This document shows positions 28,530 through 31,380 of a DNA stretch of 31,380 bases, piece after piece (positions within the stretch are counted from its first letter, which is position 1; each line of letters begins with the position of its first letter). The translations under genes were made by a program, and so were the position numbers. The stretch is from a virus. Where the stretch lies: positions 1 through 31,380 of IMG/VR virus record IMGVR_UViG_3300037843_000557. One strand, 5' to 3'. The notes beneath the pieces are model-generated. The model saw only the letters and a list, made by a program, of their open reading frames with translations, was not told the DNA's origin and searched no databases.

Positions 28530-29141
28530 TCAGTATGCGTCTTTCCCGGCAAGGACAACGTAGGGGGTGGCGGCGATAATTTTCATGTCCATCCACAACG
28601 ACTGGTTCTCGCAGTAGTGTATGTCCAACCGGACCATGTCGTCAAAGCTTAGACTGCTCCGACCGCTCACTTGCCACAGTCCGGTGATGCCGGGTTTGGT
28701 GTCCAGCCTACGGCGGTGCCAAGGCTTGTACATCTGGCACTCGTAGGGAACCGGGGGCCGGGGGCCGACCAAGGACATCTCCCCGCGCAAGACGTTCCAA
28801 AATTGGGGAAGCTCGTCGAGGCTGAACTTCCTGAGAAACCCGCCAACGGGGGTAACCCTGAGATCGTTTGTGATTTTGTAGACCCGCTGTTCGCCGCCCC
28901 CATGCCCGGATTCGATGAGCTTCTTCACGAATTCCTTGTGCAGGCAGGAGTCGTTGTTGTTGTACATGGTTCGGAACTTCAAACACATGAACCGAGCACC
29001 GTCTTGCCCCAGACGCTCCTGCTTGAAAACCGCCGGGCCCTCCGATGTGAGCTTGATGATCGCGGCGATCAATGCGATCACGGGGGAGAGCACCAGCAGG
29101 AAAAAGGCGCTGCCGACAATGTCTATTGCACGTTTAACCAC
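28530..29141 (-). CDS. Bacterial sugar transferase (small phosphoglycosyl transferase)
   Basis: 203 residues from a GTG start with AGGAGACTC upstream. It has the whole minimal PglC-type fold: KRAIDIVGSAFFLLVLSPVI with the Ser-Pro break (S19, P20) of the re-entrant membrane helix, GPAVFKQERLGQDGARF and LKFRTM (35-59), the catalytic DE pair in LDELPQFWNVLRGEMSLVGP (D109/E110), KPGITGLWQVSGR (149-161), and a C-terminal D...Y..N.S segment. This enzyme places a sugar-1-phosphate on undecaprenyl phosphate at the inner membrane, the first step of O-antigen, capsule or glycan assembly. In a phage it could redirect the host surface polysaccharide; this is inference. No other glycan genes are in the window. 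Confidence 0.93.
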   Translation of the reverse strand: MVKRAIDIVGSAFFLLVLSPVIALIAAIIKLTSEGPAVFKQERLGQDGARFMCLKFRTMYNNNDSCLHKEFVKKLIESGHGGGEQRVYKITNDLRVTPVGGFLRKFSLDELPQFWNVLRGEMSLVGPRPPVPYECQMYKPWHRRRLDTKPGITGLWQVSGRSSLSFDDMVRLDIHYCENQSLWMDMKIIAATPYVVLAGKDAY

Positions 29142-29162
29142 GTGAGTCTCCTATGTGTGGGG

Positions 29163-30596
29163 TTACTTCGCGATGACCCAGACTTCGACCGTGCGGTCCC
29201 CGGTCTTGCCCGTCTCAACCGCGATGCTGCCCGGCAAAGCGCCGAGCGCGACGAGGCGGCGCTGGACGTTCTTGGCGCGTGCCAGCGAGTACATTGAACT
29301 GGACAGCTTCTCGGAGTCGTTCTCGTTGCCGATCAGCTTGATGACTGTGCCGGGGTTGTTCCGCTGGAGTGTGATAGCTTGGCGCAACATGTCGTCGCAG
29401 ATGGTCGTGACATGGAGCGGGTCGCTCGGGGTCTTGGTCTTCAGGTCGCACTGAAACTGGCTGGCGAAGGTGCAGATGCCCACCAGTTGCGGATCGAAGG
29501 GACGAGGAACCTCCACGGGAACTTCGACCGTCTTGATCACCTCGACCGGCTTCTCCACGACTACCGGGACCTCGACACGCTTCTCAATGACCACGGGCTG
29601 CGGGGGATCAGGCTTCGGGCCGATGCAATCGGCGAGCGTCACGCCAGCCGCCTTGACCGCCTTGTGAGTGACGTAGACCTTGCAGAACGCGAGGATGTTC
29701 GGGGCGTTCCGCGCCGCCTCAAGGATGACGCAATTCTTGTCCACGGTGTTCGCGCCGAACGAGCCGCCGAAGGGCAATGTCTGGAGTCCCGCGCTGAACC
29801 CCTTGGTGCAGGGGGACGTCGGGAGTGTCGTCGGAGCGTAGGCCGTGGATACGGGCATCTTGGGGGCCGCGATGTTGGTCTCGCTGCTGTAGCTGGCGTT
29901 GTTGGAGCCGTTCCCGTTGTTGCTCGCCGCCAACGCGGATGTATTCGTGTTAGACGATGACTGGGATTGCCCCTGCTTCTGCCCCTGGTTAGCGTTGCCA
30001 CCAGTTGCGTTGCCGCCAGTCGCGTTACCGCCTTGCCCACCTGTTCCGCCCTGACCACCAGCGCCGCCTTGACCGCCCTGCGCGGTGTTCGTGTTGCTGG
30101 AATTGCCCGAGCCGTTTACGGAGCCGCCCGTGGCGTTGGAGTTACCGCCTGTCGCGTTTCCGCCCGCGCCACCGTTGGCTGTGGACGAAGAGTTGCCGCC
30201 CGATCCGCCAGTCGCATTGGAGTTGGAGTTGGAGTTGGAGTTGGAGTTCCCGCCAGTGGCCGAGGAGTTGGAGTTGCCCCCGGTCGCGGAGTTGCTGTTC
30301 AAATTTTTGTTTGAGTTACTGTTCGAATTCGAGTTCGTGTTGGCGTTGCTGTTCGAGTTGGAGCCACCGCTGGTCGGGGGCGTCTTCGGGACTTCACAGA
30401 CATAGTAGTCGCCTGCGATGCCCTCGGAGCCTGTGCCCTTGAACCACTGGTTGTCGCCGCTGCCGGACGAACCGGACGGTTGGGTCGTTCCCACGTCCAC
30501 GCGTGCGGCCAAGGGGTCCGAGCAGTTCCACGCGAAAGCCGCGTGGCTGGGGAGCAGCATCACGATCACGGCGAAGAGGCATGTGCGAAGCTTCAT
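29163..30596 (-). CDS. Secreted Asn/Ser/Gly-rich protein with OmpA-like end
   Basis: 477 residues. Signal peptide MKLRTCLFAVIVMLLPSHAA (cut near AFA-W). Residues about 75-225 are low complexity: SNSNSNSN, then GGN, ATGGN and AGGQGG repeats. A short Cys-containing domain follows (250-320), then a Pro/Val hinge (VIEKRVEVPVVVEKPVEVIK and VEVPVEVPRP). The last 90 residues (VIKLIGNENDSEKLSSSMYS, LARAKNVQRRLVALGALPGS, DRTVEVWVIAK) resemble the OmpA peptidoglycan-binding domain. It would lie in the periplasm or outer membrane, anchored to the wall. It may display a sticky low-complexity arm. Unusual for a phage. Confidence 0.75.
   Translation of the reverse strand: MKLRTCLFAVIVMLLPSHAAFAWNCSDPLAARVDVGTTQPSGSSGSGDNQWFKGTGSEGIAGDYYVCEVPKTPPTSGGSNSNSNANTNSNSNSNSNKNLNSNSATGGNSNSSATGGNSNSNSNSNSNATGGSGGNSSSTANGGAGGNATGGNSNATGGSVNGSGNSSNTNTAQGGQGGAGGQGGTGGQGGNATGGNATGGNANQGQKQGQSQSSSNTNTSALAASNNGNGSNNASYSSETNIAAPKMPVSTAYAPTTLPTSPCTKGFSAGLQTLPFGGSFGANTVDKNCVILEAARNAPNILAFCKVYVTHKAVKAAGVTLADCIGPKPDPPQPVVIEKRVEVPVVVEKPVEVIKTVEVPVEVPRPFDPQLVGICTFASQFQCDLKTKTPSDPLHVTTICDDMLRQAITLQRNNPGTVIKLIGNENDSEKLSSSMYSLARAKNVQRRLVALGALPGSIAVETGKTGDRTVEVWVIAK
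30100..30365. repeat. Low-complexity tandem repeat DNA coding Asn/Ser and Gly/Gly/Asn
   Basis: This part of the 477-residue gene contains hexamer-like runs (ggagttggagttggagttgg and related) and repeated gccgccxgt units on the plus strand. The repetition at DNA level (30225-30360) would make it prone to slipped-strand length changes. Confidence 0.7.
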
Positions 30597-30615
30597 ACAT
30601 TATGTACCCGACCTT

Positions 30616-30632
30616 TTGAGCGAATCGCTCGA
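30616..30632. terminator. Small inverted repeat before the 477-residue gene
   Basis: A stem GAGCG/CGCTC with loop AAT, extended by two weaker pairs, and a T run on the plus strand only. It lies between the tRNA array and the secreted-protein gene. As a minus-strand terminator it lacks a T run, so its role is unsure. The rest of the 128-base gap 30597-30724 holds no ORF. Confidence 0.25.
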
Positions 30633-30724
30633 ATTTTTGGACTTGCACTCGTTGGATGCCCCTCGGGGCTGGGCTGGAGGAAAACCTTGGTGGGGATTTT
30701 AGCGGTACCTTGGTACTATGGAAT

Positions 30725-30799
30725 TGGCTGCCTCGCTAGGACTCGGACCTAGATTTGGTGATTCAGAATCACCCGTCCTGCCGGTCAGACGACAAGGCA
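30725..30799 (-). tRNA. tRNA-Gln (anticodon CTG)
   Basis: A 75-nt cloverleaf with acceptor TGCCTTG/CGAGGCA, anticodon stem GGTGA/TCACC, loop TTCTGAA (normal T33), T-arm CTAGG/CCTAG, discriminator G73 as expected for Gln, and encoded CCA. All stems pair. Confidence 0.92.
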
Positions 30800-30810
30800 A
30801 AAGACAAATT

Positions 30811-30884
30811 TGGCTCCGGGGCAAGGATTCGAACCTCGATAGCGGGTTCCAAGGACCCGCGTCCTGCCGTTGGACGACCCCGGA
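30811..30884 (-). tRNA. tRNA-Gln (anticodon TTG) with C33
   Basis: A 74-nt cloverleaf: acceptor TCCGGGG/CCCCGGA (perfect), D stem GTCC/GGAC, anticodon stem CGGGT/ACCCG, loop CCTTGGA giving anticodon TTG, T-arm CGAGG/CCTTG, G73, encoded CCA. Position 33 is C instead of the near-universal T (U33). Confidence 0.88.
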
Positions 30885-30889
30885 AAAAT

Positions 30890-30964
30890 TGGAGGCTACG
30901 GGGAGACTCGAACTCCCAAATGGTGGTTTACAAAACCACTGCTGTGCCGTTGAGCCACGCAGCC
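30890..30964 (-). tRNA. tRNA-Thr (anticodon TGT)
   Basis: A 75-nt cloverleaf: acceptor GGCTGCG/CGTAGCC, anticodon stem GTGGT/ACCAC, loop TTTGTAA (anticodon TGT), T-arm GGGAG/CTCCC, encoded CCA after discriminator T. One mismatch at the inner end of the D stem. Confidence 0.88.
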
Positions 30965-30978
30965 GAAATCACTAATTT

Positions 30979-31053
30979 TGGAGCCGCCTGACGGAAATCG
31001 AACCGTCGTCTTATCCTTACCGAGGACACATTCTACCATTGAACTAAGGCGGC
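30979..31053 (-). tRNA. tRNA-Thr (anticodon GGT), unusual loops
   Basis: A 75-nt cloverleaf: acceptor GCCGCCT/AGGCGGC (perfect), anticodon stem TGTCC/GGATA, loop TCGGTAA (anticodon GGT, position 33 is C), T-arm GACGG/CCGTC with an eight-base loop TTCGATTT rather than seven, encoded CCA. The two oddities could reduce function. Confidence 0.8.
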
Positions 31054-31058
31054 AACCT

Positions 31059-31226
31059 CTACAGCGAACTCTTTTCAATCAGCGCCCGGAACTCCTCGGC
31101 GCTCAGGACGACCCTCACGTCAGCCCCGCTGATCTTGGACAGATCGAATTTGACTAACTGCTCCCTCTTGTCCACGATGATGCGATCCATGTCGGGGTAG
31201 CACAGGACTATCCGCTCGATCTTCAC
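31059..31226 (-). CDS. Small protein of unknown function, 55 residues
   Basis: A GTG start at 31226 overlaps the stop of the upstream small frame as GTGA. Product MKIERIVLCYPDMDRIIVDK, then QLVKFDLSKISGADVRVVLS, EEFRALIEKSSL: mixed alpha/beta, soluble. It ends just before the tRNA array. Extending the frame to 31319 would enter the upstream gene in a frame with poor third-position GC. Confidence 0.55.
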   Translation of the reverse strand: MKIERIVLCYPDMDRIIVDKREQLVKFDLSKISGADVRVVLSAEEFRALIEKSSL

Positions 31227-31351
31227 CGCTGTTCTCCCTGTGCCACGGACAAAGACCGCCCGCCACCAGGTGCCGGGGGAAGCTGTACCCGCACATCCGG
31301 CACAATTTGACAGCAACATGGCTTGTCTTCCGACTTCGACATCTTGCTCAC
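31223..31351 (-). CDS. Small Cys-containing frame, possibly frameshifted
   Basis: GTG start at 31351 with GAGGAGAAG upstream; 42 residues starting MSKMSKSEDKPCCCQ. After about 15 codons the coding signal seems to move to the +1 frame, where CRMCGYSFPRHLVAGGLCPW followed by HREN gives a zinc-ribbon-like pattern with very high third-position GC. Either a sequencing or natural one-base change (in CAAATTG), or a programmed frameshift, may be present. The annotated frame is the one open from start to the GTGA overlap. Confidence 0.35.
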   Translation of the reverse strand: MSKMSKSEDKPCCCQIVPDVRVQLPPAPGGGRSLSVAQGEQR

Positions 31352-31380
31352 GGTGCTTCTCCTCTAATCTAATCCTGGGC

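Noticed and set aside
30718-30991. Small plus-strand frames over the tRNA region
   Set aside because: They read the complement of four well-paired tRNA genes.

Overview
The window reads as part of a large, GC-rich genome of a tailed double-stranded DNA phage with a contractile tail (a myovirus). The evidence is a tail-sheath start at the left edge, several virion structural genes, free-standing homing endonucleases between them, inteins in a helicase, a tRNA array with encoded CCA ends, and a dense run of small genes joined by ATGA or GTGA overlaps. No ribosomal, ribosome-assembly or central-metabolism genes are present. Signal peptides, an outer-membrane beta-barrel-like protein and an OmpA-like protein point to a Gram-negative host. 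No species can be named from the sequence alone.

Layout. (1) 1-8957, minus strand: virion module with tail sheath (partial), an FmdB-type zinc ribbon protein and four structural proteins, interrupted by four homing endonucleases (two HNH, two GIY-YIG). (2) 9007-10106, plus strand: a P-loop AAA_28-type kinase/ATPase and a four-helix membrane protein. (3) 10090-15942, minus: a compact accessory operon of small unknown genes, a nucleotide-modification-associated (DUF1599-like) protein and a AAA+ ATPase whose sequence resembles filamentous-fungal AAA proteins. (4) 15939-18306, minus: an NAD+ salvage pair (nicotinamide phosphoribosyltransferase plus bifunctional NMN adenylyltransferase/Nudix), matching the phage NARP2-type NAD+ reconstitution route. 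(5) 18303-19812, minus: small membrane and secreted proteins. (6) 19852-23628, minus: a UvrD/PcrA-like helicase carrying two related inteins, each with a GIY-YIG-like insert. (7) 23621-26418, minus: a PP2C phosphatase, a TPM/YgcG-like membrane protein and an outer-membrane-like protein. (8) 26587-28154, plus: three proteins with Ig or fibronectin-type folds. (9) 28156-30596, minus: a holin-sized membrane protein, a bacterial sugar (phosphoglycosyl) transferase and a secreted Asn/Ser/Gly-rich OmpA-like protein. (10) 30725-31053, minus: four tRNAs (Gln CTG, Gln TTG, Thr TGT, Thr GGT). (11) 31059-31351: small genes with a suspected frame disturbance.

Taken together, the left third builds the virion, the middle changes host metabolism (NAD+, nucleotides, AAA+ and helicase functions), and the right third is unusually rich in envelope-directed proteins that could remodel the host surface. 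Six selfish elements (four endonuclease genes, two inteins) stand out as AT-rich islands. Several have AT-rich borders inside the neighbouring host gene, as expected of co-conversion tracts left by homing.
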